DNA of 64,000 bases, taken from assembly GCA_963844235.1 (NCBI GenBank), contig CAWJNF010000008.1, forward strand, positions 496,001 to 560,000, given 5' to 3'. A program made the position numbers and the translations under genes. This document shows, in pieces, positions 52,762-62,069 of the stretch (its first letter is position 1; each line of letters begins with the position of its first letter). The notes beneath the pieces are model-generated. The model ran no database searches. It saw only the letters and a program-made list of their open reading frames with translations, and was not told the origin of the DNA. This DNA is from CAWJNF01 sp963844235. GTDB lineage: Bacteria > Actinomycetota > Thermoleophilia > Gaiellales > Gaiellaceae.

Positions 52762-53268
52762 TTAGGCCTTCGGCGCTGACGCGGCCGACGCGTCCTCGAG
52801 CTCGAGGTAGACGAGCGCGGTCCCGGCAGTGAGCGCCTTGAGCTCCTCGAGCGTCGGCTCGCGGTGCTCCTTGACGACGAGGTCGAGGCTCCCGGCGTTC
52901 TCGAGATCCGGGCCGAGGAGTCGCTTGTAGACGGCGGCGACCTCGTCCGGGTCCTCCTGGACCTCCGCGTGAGCTCGCCGGCGCTTGCCGTGCAGGGTGA
53001 CCCCGACCGTCGCCCCGCCGCTGACCTGGTGGCGCCAGCGTCCCTGGGTGACGACGAGCATCCGCCCATCCACCTCGTGGTACTCCATCGGCAGCGTCCG
53101 CTCCTGGCCGGTGTCGCGATAGGTGACCGTGAGCAGGAGCAGGTGGTGAGGCAGCACACGGTGGAGCGGCGAGCGCAGGAGCAGCGGAAAAACCCAACCG
53201 CCCACCTTGGCCGCGATCTTCGGCGGAGGCGCCGCCGGCTCGAATGGAAGGCTCTGGGGTTCGCTCAC
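52762..53268 (-). CDS. Hypothetical protein with split-barrel (nitroreductase/F420-like) appearance
   Basis: The 168-residue product from GTG 53268 (GAGGAG upstream) contains SPLHRVLPHHLLLLTVTYRD, EYHEVDGRMLVVTQGRWRHQ, and TVGVTLHGKRRRAHAEVQED. These resemble deazaflavin-dependent nitroreductase-type barrels, but the usual cofactor motif is not clear. It precedes the patatin gene by 21 bases on the same strand, suggesting an operon. Confidence 0.7.
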   Translation of the reverse strand: MSEPQSLPFEPAAPPPKIAAKVGGWVFPLLLRSPLHRVLPHHLLLLTVTYRDTGQERTLPMEYHEVDGRMLVVTQGRWRHQVSGGATVGVTLHGKRRRAHAEVQEDPDEVAAVYKRLLGPDLENAGSLDLVVKEHREPTLEELKALTAGTALVYLELEDASAASAPKA

Positions 53269-53449
53269 CGTGATCTCCTCGCTTCGAACGGAGGCGCGAC
53301 CGGCTGCGTAGGCCCGCCGCCGTCGGCCGATCGTACACCGTTCCCGCCCGGGGACGGCGTTCCTCTCCACGCTCGGCTCGCTGGTATGGTTCGCTGCCGG
53401 CGCCGCACGCCGCCACTGGCGCGTTCACGGTTGACGAAGGGGGCCGAGG

Positions 53450-54004
53450 GTGGAGACAGAGAAAGCCGGGACGTTTCTCGACTGGCGTCCCACGACCGGG
53501 TTCTGGTACACGGTCACGAAGTCCCCCAGGGTCACCGGTGAGGACGAGCTCGTGATGGTGGGCGGGCTCGCGCCGGGCCATGACGGGCCGCCTGTCCATA
53601 CGCACAAGAACATGGCCGAGACGTTCGATGTCCTCGCCGGTACCCTCGACGTCTGGATCGACGGAACGTGGACGGAGCTGGGGACGGGCGAGAGCTACAC
53701 CGTCCCGCCCGGCGGCTATCACGCGGCGAGGAACCATCATCCGGAGCCCGCCGAGATCGTCCACACCCACCGCCCCGCCGGGAAGATGGAGGACTTCTTC
53801 ATCGTCTTCTGCGAGCTCGTACGCTCGGGCCAGGTGAAGTCTGTGCCACCGAAGGACCGGCGCTCGTTCCTCATGATGGCGATGCTGTTCGACGCCTATC
53901 GCGAGGACATCGAGCTGCTCAAGCCGCCGCCGCGGGTGTTCAGGACAGTCGCGTCCGTCGGCAAGATGATGCGCTACAAGCTCCCGCCCCCGACTATCAC
54001 CTGA
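53450..54004 (+). CDS. Cupin-domain protein
   Basis: The 184-residue protein from GTG has one cupin barrel: GGLAPGHDGPPVHTHKNMAE (HxH with a later Glu) and YTVPPGGYHAARNHHPEPAE with the second histidine. The metal ligands H-x-H-E-H are present. The C-terminus is helical (RRSFLMMAMLFDAYREDIEL). It lies 19 bases before an FAD monooxygenase, so joint action in oxidation or decarboxylation of a small molecule is plausible. Confidence 0.85.
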   Translation: METEKAGTFLDWRPTTGFWYTVTKSPRVTGEDELVMVGGLAPGHDGPPVHTHKNMAETFDVLAGTLDVWIDGTWTELGTGESYTVPPGGYHAARNHHPEPAEIVHTHRPAGKMEDFFIVFCELVRSGQVKSVPPKDRRSFLMMAMLFDAYREDIELLKPPPRVFRTVASVGKMMRYKLPPPTIT

Positions 54005-54023
54005 GTACGACTGGAGGCGACCG

Positions 54024-55238
54024 ATGGAAACCCCGGAGCGCGTGATCATCGTCGGCGCGGGAGTGGGTGGGCTGAGTACCGCCGCCGCGCTCAAGAAGGT
54101 CGGCATCGACGTCGCCGTGTTCGATCGCCATCCGGCGCTTACCGACGTCGGTTGCGTCCAGATCTGGTCGAACGGCATGGTCGCGCTGCACGAGCTCGGC
54201 GTCTCCGAGACGATGATCGAGCGCGGCCTCGTGATGGAGGAGCAGGTCTTCCGAACGGGGAAGGGGAAGGTGATGATGCGCGCCCCCGTGCGGGAGATCG
54301 CGCGCAGCCACGGCTCGCTCCCTCCGGTCAACATCCGCCGGCTCGACATGATCAAGACCGTCTTCGAGTCGCTCGAGGAGGGTATCGTGCGCTTCGGCAC
54401 GAAGTGCGTCGGCTTCGAGCAGGACGACGCAGGCGTGACGGTGCGCTTCGAGGATGGGTCGGAGGAGCGAGGCCGCGCCCTGATCGGGGCCGACGGCATC
54501 CTGTCGACGATCCGGGCGCAGCTCGGCGGTAGTCCCGCCCGAGCCTCGGGCGCTCAGGTCACTCGCGCGCTGCTGCCGTTCGAGCACCCGGCCATTCCGG
54601 CCGGTACCTTCATCCTGACGTTCGGAGGACCGAGCCGCTTCGGCCTCATCCACACGTCCCCGGACGTGCTCTGCTGGTTCGGCATTTTTCTCGCGCCTCC
54701 GGGTACCAAGGACGGCCCCGCGGGACGGAAGGCCGAGCTGCTGGAGCGCTACCGCGACTTCCCGGCGCCGATCGCAGACGTGATCGACGGCACGCCGGAG
54801 GAGACGATCTACCGTGCCGACATCTCCGACATCGTCCCCCAGGCACGCTGGGGTGAAGGACGCGTAACGCTCCTCGGCGATGCCGCACATGCCGCGACGC
54901 CGTACCTCGGTCGCGGCGCCGGCGAGGCCGTCGAGGACTCGCTCGTGGTCGCGGGCTGCCTCGGCCGGGCGGGCTCCCTGACGGACGGAAGCGCCGTCGC
55001 CGCTGCGCTGCGCGACTACGAGAGCACGCGGATGCCGGCCGCCCATCGGACGCAGAACATGGCGTGGCGCTTCGGCAAGGTCGGCGCGTGGTCGAACCCG
55101 GTCGCCTACAAGCTGCGCGACTCGCTCATGAGCACGGTCGGACGCCGGGCCATCCACAAGGCCATCCACACGGAGTTCGGCGAGCTCGGCAAGAAAGTCT
55201 CCTCGCTCGACGCCGGCATTCCGGACGCCGCTCGCTAG
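54024..55238 (+). CDS. FAD-dependent monooxygenase 1
   Basis: The 404-residue protein has the GxGxxG FAD fold at the N-terminus (RVIIVGAGVGGLSTAAALKK), the DG motif (RALIGADGILSTIR) and the GD motif (VTLLGDAAHAATPYLGRGAG). It belongs to the PHBH/PgaE-type aromatic hydroxylases and is similar to the second monooxygenase at 56377. Its place beside cupin and ketosynthase genes suggests tailoring of an aromatic product. Confidence 0.9.
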   Translation: METPERVIIVGAGVGGLSTAAALKKVGIDVAVFDRHPALTDVGCVQIWSNGMVALHELGVSETMIERGLVMEEQVFRTGKGKVMMRAPVREIARSHGSLPPVNIRRLDMIKTVFESLEEGIVRFGTKCVGFEQDDAGVTVRFEDGSEERGRALIGADGILSTIRAQLGGSPARASGAQVTRALLPFEHPAIPAGTFILTFGGPSRFGLIHTSPDVLCWFGIFLAPPGTKDGPAGRKAELLERYRDFPAPIADVIDGTPEETIYRADISDIVPQARWGEGRVTLLGDAAHAATPYLGRGAGEAVEDSLVVAGCLGRAGSLTDGSAVAAALRDYESTRMPAAHRTQNMAWRFGKVGAWSNPVAYKLRDSLMSTVGRRAIHKAIHTEFGELGKKVSSLDAGIPDAAR

Positions 55239-55365
55239 CGCTGCCCGGATCGGCGGGTCGGCACGGCCGAGCACCATCCCGGCGACGTCGCCGGGCGACG
55301 ACATGTCGCCGGCAGGCGACGCGTCGGTGATATTCCACGCGGCCGGCGGGATAGAGAGGTAGCTG

Positions 55366-56373
55366 ATGCGGCGATGGTTCCGATTCGCGAGGCAGGCGCT
55401 GCCGGTGCTCCCGGTCATCCTGGCCGCGTGCGCCTGCGCTGCGCAGCCGGAGGCCGATTCGGCCACGCCTCCGGCGAGCTCGGCTTCCGAGACGGCAGCC
55501 GCCGAAGCAGCGTCCATCGAGTTGGAGCAGCTACGGGGTCGGATCGTGTTCTCACACGAAGACGACATCTGGGTCATGAACGCTGACGGGAGCGAGCGAG
55601 CCCGCCTCACGACCGATCCCGCCGCGGATTTCGACCCTGCCTGGTCTCCCGACGGCCGCCGCGTCGCGTTCCGCACGCACCGTGACGGGAACGAAGAGGT
55701 CTACGTCATGAACGCCGACGGCTCGGAGCAGCGGAACGCATCGCGATCGCCGGGCGGCGACTACTCGCCCGCCTGGTCGCCCGACGGGAAGTGGATCGCC
55801 TTCATGTCGGATCGCTCCGGCAGCCCGAACGTCTGGCTGATGCGCCCGGATGGAACCGCGCCGAAGCAGCTGACCGACCTTCCCGGAATCTCGGAGTACC
55901 CGTCCTGGTCGCCCGACGGCGCCCGGCTCGCCTTCCACTGCACGTCCGGTCGGGTGCTCGAGAGCGGGGTCGGCGACTTCGAGATCTGCGTCGTCGACCG
56001 CGAAGGCTCGAACCTCGAGCAGATCACCGACGCACCCGGCGAGAGCAAGCTGCCGGCCTGGTCTCCGGACGGCGCCTGGATCGCGTTCCAGAGCGACCGG
56101 AACGGCTGGCCGAGCGGTCCCAAGCCGCCGGGGTACGACGGCGAGCGCTACGGCGAGTACGAGGTGTACGTCGTGCGGCCGGACGGCAGCGGTCTACGAC
56201 GCGTCACGACGCACCCGGACGAGGACGACAGGAGCGTCGCGTGGTCGCCGGCCGGCGACTACCTGCTCGTGAGTCGCTACGGCTGCCTCGATGTGCTCTC
56301 GCCGGACGGGGCTCGCTCCACCCGGCTCACCACGGGGCTCTGTGCCGACGAGTTTCCGGACTGGGGCCCGTAG
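55366..56373 (+). CDS. TolB-like PD40 beta-propeller lipoprotein
   Basis: The 335-residue product has a signal peptide with a lipobox-like end (VLPVILAACACAAQ), so it is probably lipid-anchored outside the membrane. Five or more PD40 units follow, with the repeating DIWVMNADGS, PAWSPDGRRVAF and TDPAADFD patterns. Such propellers bind partners or ligands. It is followed convergently by the second monooxygenase four bases on. Confidence 0.88.
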   Translation: MRRWFRFARQALPVLPVILAACACAAQPEADSATPPASSASETAAAEAASIELEQLRGRIVFSHEDDIWVMNADGSERARLTTDPAADFDPAWSPDGRRVAFRTHRDGNEEVYVMNADGSEQRNASRSPGGDYSPAWSPDGKWIAFMSDRSGSPNVWLMRPDGTAPKQLTDLPGISEYPSWSPDGARLAFHCTSGRVLESGVGDFEICVVDREGSNLEQITDAPGESKLPAWSPDGAWIAFQSDRNGWPSGPKPPGYDGERYGEYEVYVVRPDGSGLRRVTTHPDEDDRSVAWSPAGDYLLVSRYGCLDVLSPDGARSTRLTTGLCADEFPDWGP

Positions 56374-56376
56374 GCG

Positions 56377-57528
56377 CTAGAACGAGACGGCCAGCCCCGC
56401 TTCGCGCTTGGGGATCATGCGCGCCATCACGCGCTTCAGCATGCGGTCGCGGATCGCGCAGGCGATCGGATTCTTGGAGGCGCCCATCTGGGCGATCCGC
56501 CTCGAGTTGGCGACGTAGCCGTTGGCGCGCTCGATCCGCCGCGTCTCGTACGTACGCAGCGCGGTGACGGGATCCGGCTCCTCTGTCAGGCACTTCGCGA
56601 GCACCACCCCGTCCTCCATCGACTGGCACGCCCCTTGCGCCATCGTCGGCAGCATCGCGTGGGCAGCGTCGCCGACCAGCGTGACCCGTCCATCCCCCCA
56701 GCGCGTCTTGGGCTCCCGGTCGAAGATCTCGAGCCAGCGGATGTCGTCCCCCTGCGTCGCCTCGATCATGGGAACCACGGGCGCGGCGAACTTCCCGAAC
56801 GTCGAGAGCATCCAGCGCTTGAGATCCTCGGCGGGCGGGCGGCCGGTCTGCGGGGCCACCTCGGATGCCGCCCAGTAGGCTCGGCCGTTGCCGACCGGCA
56901 GGAACAGGAAGGAGGTTCCCCGGCCCAGGTGCTGCCGGAACGTGTCGCGGGGAAAGGCCTCGTGCTCGAATGGGGCAACGGCCCGCAGGACCGAGTACCC
57001 ACCGTAGCGGAGCTCCGTCTGGAGCTGCAGGCTGTCGGCGACGACGGAGTGGATGCCGTCGGCGCCGATCGCCACGTGGCCGCGCTCTTCTCCGCCGTCG
57101 GCGAAGCGCACGGTCACGCCGGACTCGTCCTGCGTCACCGCCGAGCACTCGCGCCCGAGCTCGATGGCATCCCCGGCAGCCTCGGCGAGGACACGCTGCA
57201 GGTCGGACCGCGGAACGGCGACGTTGGGCGCTCCGAGCCGGCGAGCCACATCGGCGACGGGCCAGCGGTGGAGCAGCTTCCCGCCGCTGCTCACGTACTC
57301 GGTCTCCTCGACCTTGTCGCCGAGCGCCTCGACCTGGTCGGCGAGGCCGAGCTCCTGCAGAGCACGCATGCCGTTCGTCCAGACGAAGAACGCCGAGCCG
57401 ACCTCGCCGAGCTCCCGCGTGCGCTCGAAGACCTTCACGTCGATGCCCGCCCGGCGCAGGCCCACGGCCGCCGCCAGGCCACCGATGCCCGCGCCCACGA
57501 TGATCACCCGCAGTGGCTCTTGCGACAC
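56377..57528 (-). CDS. FAD-dependent monooxygenase 2
   Basis: The 383-residue protein starts at GTG 57528 with GGGAGG upstream. FAD motifs: RVIIVGAGIGGLAAAVGLRR, VAIGADGIHSVVADSL and VTLVGDAAHAMLPTMAQGAC. It is the last gene of the minus-strand set, 174 bases after KS-beta, and may have its own promoter. Similar to monooxygenase 1 throughout, so the two are paralogues facing each other across the PD40 gene. Confidence 0.9.
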   Translation of the reverse strand: MSQEPLRVIIVGAGIGGLAAAVGLRRAGIDVKVFERTRELGEVGSAFFVWTNGMRALQELGLADQVEALGDKVEETEYVSSGGKLLHRWPVADVARRLGAPNVAVPRSDLQRVLAEAAGDAIELGRECSAVTQDESGVTVRFADGGEERGHVAIGADGIHSVVADSLQLQTELRYGGYSVLRAVAPFEHEAFPRDTFRQHLGRGTSFLFLPVGNGRAYWAASEVAPQTGRPPAEDLKRWMLSTFGKFAAPVVPMIEATQGDDIRWLEIFDREPKTRWGDGRVTLVGDAAHAMLPTMAQGACQSMEDGVVLAKCLTEEPDPVTALRTYETRRIERANGYVANSRRIAQMGASKNPIACAIRDRMLKRVMARMIPKREAGLAVSF

Positions 57529-57702
57529 GACGCCTCCCTCCTTCTTAGCGTGGGGCAACCCATGGTTCCCCCACGGACCCCCTCCTTGAGTGTTCCCGCG
57601 TTGCTCGCGGTAGAAGCGCAACCGGGCAAGGCCCGGCTGCGCCGCAGCCCGCGACACGGCGTAGGACACCTGTCAGCGGCACGACTCTCGCCACCATGAG
57701 GT

Positions 57703-58951
57703 CTAGCTCACTCGTTTGAGCACGAGGGCGGCGTTCGCGCCGGCAGCGCCGCGTGAGGCCACGAGCGCGACGTCGATGGTCGCCTCCGCCGGCTGGTTGG
57801 CGACGAGATTCACGTCGCACTCCGGGTCCTGCTCGTCGAGGTTGATCGTCGGTGGGATGGCCCCGTGCTGCATCGCGAGCAGGGCGAACGACGCGTCGAT
57901 CGGGCCGGCGCCGGCGAGAGCGTTCCCCGTCATCGACTTCGGCGCGCTCACGAGCACGCTCCCGGCACGATCGCCCAGCAGCGCACGCAGCGCCCTCGCT
58001 TCGGCGCGGTCGCCGAGCGCAGTTCCGTGGCCGTCGGCGTTCACGTAGTCGATGTCGTCCGGGCCGAGGCCGGCGACCTCGAGCGCAAGCCGCATCGCCC
58101 GTGCGTACTGCACGCCGTCCTCGGCGAAGTGCTTCAGGCTCACCGCGTCGGTCGTCTGCGCGAAGCCGGCCACTTCGGCGTAGATGCGGGCACCGCGCGC
58201 CTGAGCGCGCTCGAGCTCCTCGAGCACGAGCAGCCCGCCGCCCTCCGCGATGACCACGCCCTCCCGCTCGCTGTTGAACGGACGGAAGGCCCTCGACGGA
58301 TCGGCCGAGCTCCTGCAGATCAGCTCCCAGGTCGACAGCGAGGCGAGGGCGCCTTCGACGAGCGGGATCTCGAAGCCGCCCGCGATGACCACGTCCGAGT
58401 CGCCGCGCCGGACCGCGCGGTACGCGGCGCCGAGCGCGCACGTCCCGCCGGCCGCGTCGTTGACGACGGTCTTCGAGTAGCCCGTGGTGTTATGGAGGAT
58501 CGAGAGCTGCCCGACCGGCGCCGACGGCAGCCACGCGATCGCCATGTACGCGGAGACGAACGAGGGCCCGCGCTGGTGTAGCCGTACCAGGTTGTCGAGG
58601 ACGTAGCCGAGGCCGCCGTAGTCGGCAGCGAGGACCATCCCGATGCGCGTCCTGTCCTCCTGCTCGAGGTCGAGGGCCGCGTCGGCCAGCGCCTCGGTGC
58701 ACGCCGCGAACGCGAAGTGGGTGTTCCGGTCGGTGCGGACGACGAGCTTCCGGGGCATCCACTGCTCGGCGTCGAAGCCGTCCACCTCGCCGACGACCTG
58801 TACCGGGAGATCGGGATGCGCGGCGAGCGTAGGGAGGACCGACACCGGACGTTCCGGCCATCGCGGCCGTCCAGAAGGCGTCCTTGCCGGTCCCGATCGG
58901 GGTCACGACGCCGATGCCCGTGATCGCCACTCGCCGATCGGCAGGGATCAT
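57703..58951 (-). pseudogene. Ketosynthase-like chain-length-factor (KS-beta) gene with frameshift
   Basis: ATG 58951 overlaps the KS-alpha stop (ATGA). The N-terminus RRVAITGIGVVTPIGTGKDA is in one frame, and from about 58850 the rest (VSVLPTLAAHPDLPVQVVGE onward) is in another. A one-base loss explains it. In the main part the active-site cysteine is replaced (NDAAGGTCALGAA; alanine at the cysteine position) and the last histidine is asparagine (MTGNALAGAG), as expected for a non-catalytic KS-beta/chain-length factor. If the frameshift is real the partner subunit is lost; a sequencing error is possible. Confidence 0.78.
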
Positions 58952-60207
58952 TCGAGCGCCCCCCAACGGGACACGACGATGGACGAGTTGATGCCGCCGA
59001 ACCCGCAGGCGTTCGCCATCGCGACGTCGACCTTCGCCTCACGCGCCTCGTTCGGCACATAGTCGAGGTCGCATTCGGGGTCCGGGTTCTCGTAGCTCGT
59101 CGTGGGATGGATCACCTGGTCGCGCAGCGTGAGGCAGAGCACGAGCATCTGATGGGCGCTCGCCGCCCCCTGCGTGTGCCCGATCATGCACTTGGTCGAG
59201 CTGATCGGGATCTTGGGCGCCCTGTCCCCGAACGCGAGCTTGGCGGCCCCGGTCTCGTGGCGGTCGTTGACGGGCGTCGAGGTCCCGTGCGCGTTGAGAT
59301 ACCCGACCTGACGCGGCTCCACGCCGGCCCGCTGCATCGCCGCCGTCATGACCACGGCGAGGGGTTCGCCGCCGGTCGGCAGAGCGGTCATGTGGTAGGC
59401 GTTCGTGTTCGTCGCCACCCCGAGCACCTCTGCGTAGATGCGCGCGCCTCGCTTCTCGGCGTGCTCGAGCTCCTCCAGCACGACCATGGCGGAGCCCTCG
59501 CCGAGCACGAAGCCGTCGCGATCCCGGTCGAAGGGCCGGCTCGCGCCCGTGGGATCCTCGTTGCGCTTGCTGACCGCGCCGAGCGTGCAGTAGCAGGAGA
59601 GGCCCATCGGCGTCACCGAGGCATCGGTCCCACCGGCGAGAGCGACGTCGCAGAAGCCGTCGCGGATCGCGTGGCGCGCCTGCTCGATCGCGTTCATGCC
59701 GGACGAGCAGGCGTCGGAGACGAGCAGGCTGGGGCCCATGAAGCCGTAGCGGATGGCGATGCTCGCGGGCGCCGCGTTCGCGAGCAGGCCGTAGTAGAAC
59801 GCGGCCGGCAGCTCCTTGCCGACCATGCTCTCGGCGCCTCGATTCGTCGCCGGCTCCCAGACTCCCTCGAACGTCTCGGGAGCCGAGTTCGTGGAGCCGA
59901 TGTAGACGCCGGCGCGCTCCCGGTCGATCGCCTCCGGATCGAGGTCGGCGTCGCCGACGGCCTCGATCGACGCACCGAGCGCCAGCTGCACGTGGCGGTC
60001 GAGCGTCTTCTCCTCGTCGGTCAGGCCGAACGCGGCCGGGTCGAAGCCGCGCACCTCGCAGGCGATCTGGGACGTGTACTGGCTGATGTCGAACTTCGTG
60101 ATGCGCTCGGCGCCGGAGATGCCCTTGACGCAGCTGTCCCAGTAGGCCTCCACTCCGATCCCGTTCGGCGCGAGCACGCCCAGTCCGGTGACGACGACAC
60201 GACGCAT
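58948..60207 (-). CDS. Beta-ketoacyl synthase, KS-alpha / FabF type
   Basis: The 419-residue protein has a complete catalytic triad: Cys167 (VSDACSSGMNAI), His307 (LNAHGTSTPVND) and His344 (CMIGHTQGAAS). It performs decarboxylative chain extension on acyl-carrier-protein substrates. Pairing with the KS-beta gene by ATGA overlap is the layout of type II polyketide minimal systems, but housekeeping FabF origin cannot be excluded. No acyl carrier protein or malonyltransferase gene is in the window. Confidence 0.9.
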   Translation of the reverse strand: MRRVVVTGLGVLAPNGIGVEAYWDSCVKGISGAERITKFDISQYTSQIACEVRGFDPAAFGLTDEEKTLDRHVQLALGASIEAVGDADLDPEAIDRERAGVYIGSTNSAPETFEGVWEPATNRGAESMVGKELPAAFYYGLLANAAPASIAIRYGFMGPSLLVSDACSSGMNAIEQARHAIRDGFCDVALAGGTDASVTPMGLSCYCTLGAVSKRNEDPTGASRPFDRDRDGFVLGEGSAMVVLEELEHAEKRGARIYAEVLGVATNTNAYHMTALPTGGEPLAVVMTAAMQRAGVEPRQVGYLNAHGTSTPVNDRHETGAAKLAFGDRAPKIPISSTKCMIGHTQGAASAHQMLVLCLTLRDQVIHPTTSYENPDPECDLDYVPNEAREAKVDVAMANACGFGGINSSIVVSRWGALE

Positions 60208-60214
60208 AACGGTC

Positions 60215-61147
60215 CTAGGTCACCTCCAGCTTGGCCTGGGGGCCGGCGACGATCCCGGCGTAGAAGGAGCGGATCAGGCGGTTGACCTCGTCGCCCTGGA
60301 CGTAGTTCACGAAACGGCCGCCCTGGGGCACGACGTGAACGCCGCGGCAGTCCGGCAGCGCGGCTGCGAGCTCGTCCAGGTCGGCACGGCTGGCACGCGG
60401 GTCCTCGTCGGTCGTGATCAGTAGCGTGGGGGACGTGAGGCTGGCCGCCTTCCGCCGCAGGTCGTGGTAGTAGACGAGCGGCGTCACCGAGTACTTGCAC
60501 ACGGTGATGAAGCTCGGAATCTGCTCGTAGACGCCGTCGAGCTGCTCGTACGTGAGGCGCTGGTCGGCGCCGGAGAGAAACTTGACGACTTTGTGCCGCC
60601 AGCTGTCGTCGGTCAGCAGACGACCCTCGATAGGCAGATGGAGAAGGGCCCAGTTGAGAGCCTTCGTGACGGCGACGGGGGGGACCTTGTGGCGCATGCC
60701 GACGCCTATCATGACCAACGAGAGGCATCGGCTCGGCTCCGCATAGGCGAATTCCGAGGCGACGATGGCTCCCTCGCCGCGTCCGACGACGTGGGCTCGG
60801 TCGATCCCGAGCACGTCCAGGAGGCGCCGGAGCTCTGCAACGCGGTCGGCGATGGTCGCCGGCGCCGTGGTTGCCTCGGGACGCCGGTAGGTGATGACGC
60901 GGTGGTCGCGGCCGAAGTCGCGCAGCTGCCGAGCGTAGATGACCTCGACGTGCGCGAGGATGGGGACGTAGAGGACCGCCTCGCCCTCCCCGTGGTCGTA
61001 GATCTCGGTCTCGAAACCGTCGACCCGCCGCAGGCCCGAGTCGAGGAGCTCCCGATCCGCGTTCCATTGATCGTCGGACACGAGCGGCCCGCTTGTCGCT
61101 CTCGGACGGGCTTTGGTCTCCGCGGCCGCTTCTGGCTGCGAGGTCAC
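60215..61147 (-). CDS. Alpha/beta-hydrolase-fold protein 1, nucleophile missing
   Basis: The 310-residue product from GTG has the hydrolase fold: YDHGEGEAVLYVPILAHVEV, then IDRAHVVGRGEGAIVASEFA. The nucleophile elbow reads GRGEG instead of GxSxG, and the C-terminal histidine position reads GGRFVNY. Serine and histidine are thus both missing, so ordinary hydrolysis is unlikely. It overlaps protein 2 by four bases and lies seven bases before KS-alpha, so it belongs to the same operon. Confidence 0.82.
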   Translation of the reverse strand: MTSQPEAAAETKARPRATSGPLVSDDQWNADRELLDSGLRRVDGFETEIYDHGEGEAVLYVPILAHVEVIYARQLRDFGRDHRVITYRRPEATTAPATIADRVAELRRLLDVLGIDRAHVVGRGEGAIVASEFAYAEPSRCLSLVMIGVGMRHKVPPVAVTKALNWALLHLPIEGRLLTDDSWRHKVVKFLSGADQRLTYEQLDGVYEQIPSFITVCKYSVTPLVYYHDLRRKAASLTSPTLLITTDEDPRASRADLDELAAALPDCRGVHVVPQGGRFVNYVQGDEVNRLIRSFYAGIVAGPQAKLEVT

Positions 61148-62058
61148 CGGCTCTCCGCTCGCTGGTCCCCGGCCGGTTCCGGGTCGGGCGCCGCCACGCG
61201 GAAGAAGTCACGCAGGAGCCCGTTGATCTCGTCGGCGTGGGTGTACGTGATGAAGCGCCCGCCGTCCTCGAGCACGGTCAAGCCGTGGCAGTTGGGCAGC
61301 AGGCCGGCGAGCTCCTCCATCTCCGCCACAGGCGCGAGCGGATCGTCGTCGCGGTTGATGAGGAGGGTCGGCATGCGGAGGTCTCGCGCCCAGTCCCGCA
61401 TCTCGTGGCGGCCCGTCACGGGGAGCACCGAGTACTTGTGGACGCGCATCTGGTCGGGGATGTGATCCACCATGTGGCCGATGAGGTGCGGTGGGAGCGG
61501 GCCTCCGCCCGCCGTGGCCTTGACGACCATGGCGCGGATCATCTTGTCCGGGATCACGCGCTCCATGGGCAGATGCTCGACGAGCGGGTTGAGTATGCGT
61601 TCGTTGAGCCAGTACGGCGGCACCCGATAGCGCGGCCCGAGGCAGATCGACGTCAGCGAGATGCAGCGGTCGGGATGCTCTCGGCCGAAGTTGAACGTCG
61701 GGACACCTGCGTCGCCCAGCCCGACGACGTGTGCCCGCTCGATCTCGAGGTGGTCGAGGAGAGCACGCATCTCGGCGACGCGCGCAGCGACGTAGACCGG
61801 CTTGTCGACGCTCTCGGTGCGCTCGTAGAGGACAACGCGGTTCGTGCCGGCAAAGGCCCGCAACTGCTTCGCGTACACGACCTCGAGGCCCCGGATGATC
61901 GGCACGAAGAGGATCGGCGCGCCTTCCCCGTCGTCGAAGATGCGCGTGCTCCAGGTGCCGATGGTCGCCGGCGCATAGCGGTCGAAGATGTACTGCTCGT
62001 CGGCGAGGAACTCCTCGTCGGTCACGACGGCTCGTGGCGTCCGCGCAGCGCTCGCCAT
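61144..62058 (-). CDS. Alpha/beta-hydrolase-fold protein 2, nucleophile missing
   Basis: The 304-residue paralogue of protein 1: FDDGEGAPILFVPIIRGLEV, then IERAHVVGLGDAGVPTFNFG. The elbow is GLGDAG without serine, and the histidine site reads GGRFITY. Conserved central segments (LTSICLGPRYRVPP, VHKYSVLPVTGRHEMRDWAR) match those of protein 1. Start ATG 62058 follows GGGGCTGGGA. The two proteins may form a heterodimer, or act as non-hydrolytic enzymes such as cyclases or lyases; this is inference. Confidence 0.82.
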   Translation of the reverse strand: MASAARTPRAVVTDEEFLADEQYIFDRYAPATIGTWSTRIFDDGEGAPILFVPIIRGLEVVYAKQLRAFAGTNRVVLYERTESVDKPVYVAARVAEMRALLDHLEIERAHVVGLGDAGVPTFNFGREHPDRCISLTSICLGPRYRVPPYWLNERILNPLVEHLPMERVIPDKMIRAMVVKATAGGGPLPPHLIGHMVDHIPDQMRVHKYSVLPVTGRHEMRDWARDLRMPTLLINRDDDPLAPVAEMEELAGLLPNCHGLTVLEDGGRFITYTHADEINGLLRDFFRVAAPDPEPAGDQRAESR

Positions 62059-62069
62059 TCCCAGCCCCG

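Noticed and set aside
50849..54499. 1216-codon minus-strand frame across patatin, the small hypothetical, cupin and monooxygenase genes
   Set aside because: It crosses genes on both strands and is low in aromatic residues; it results from high GC.
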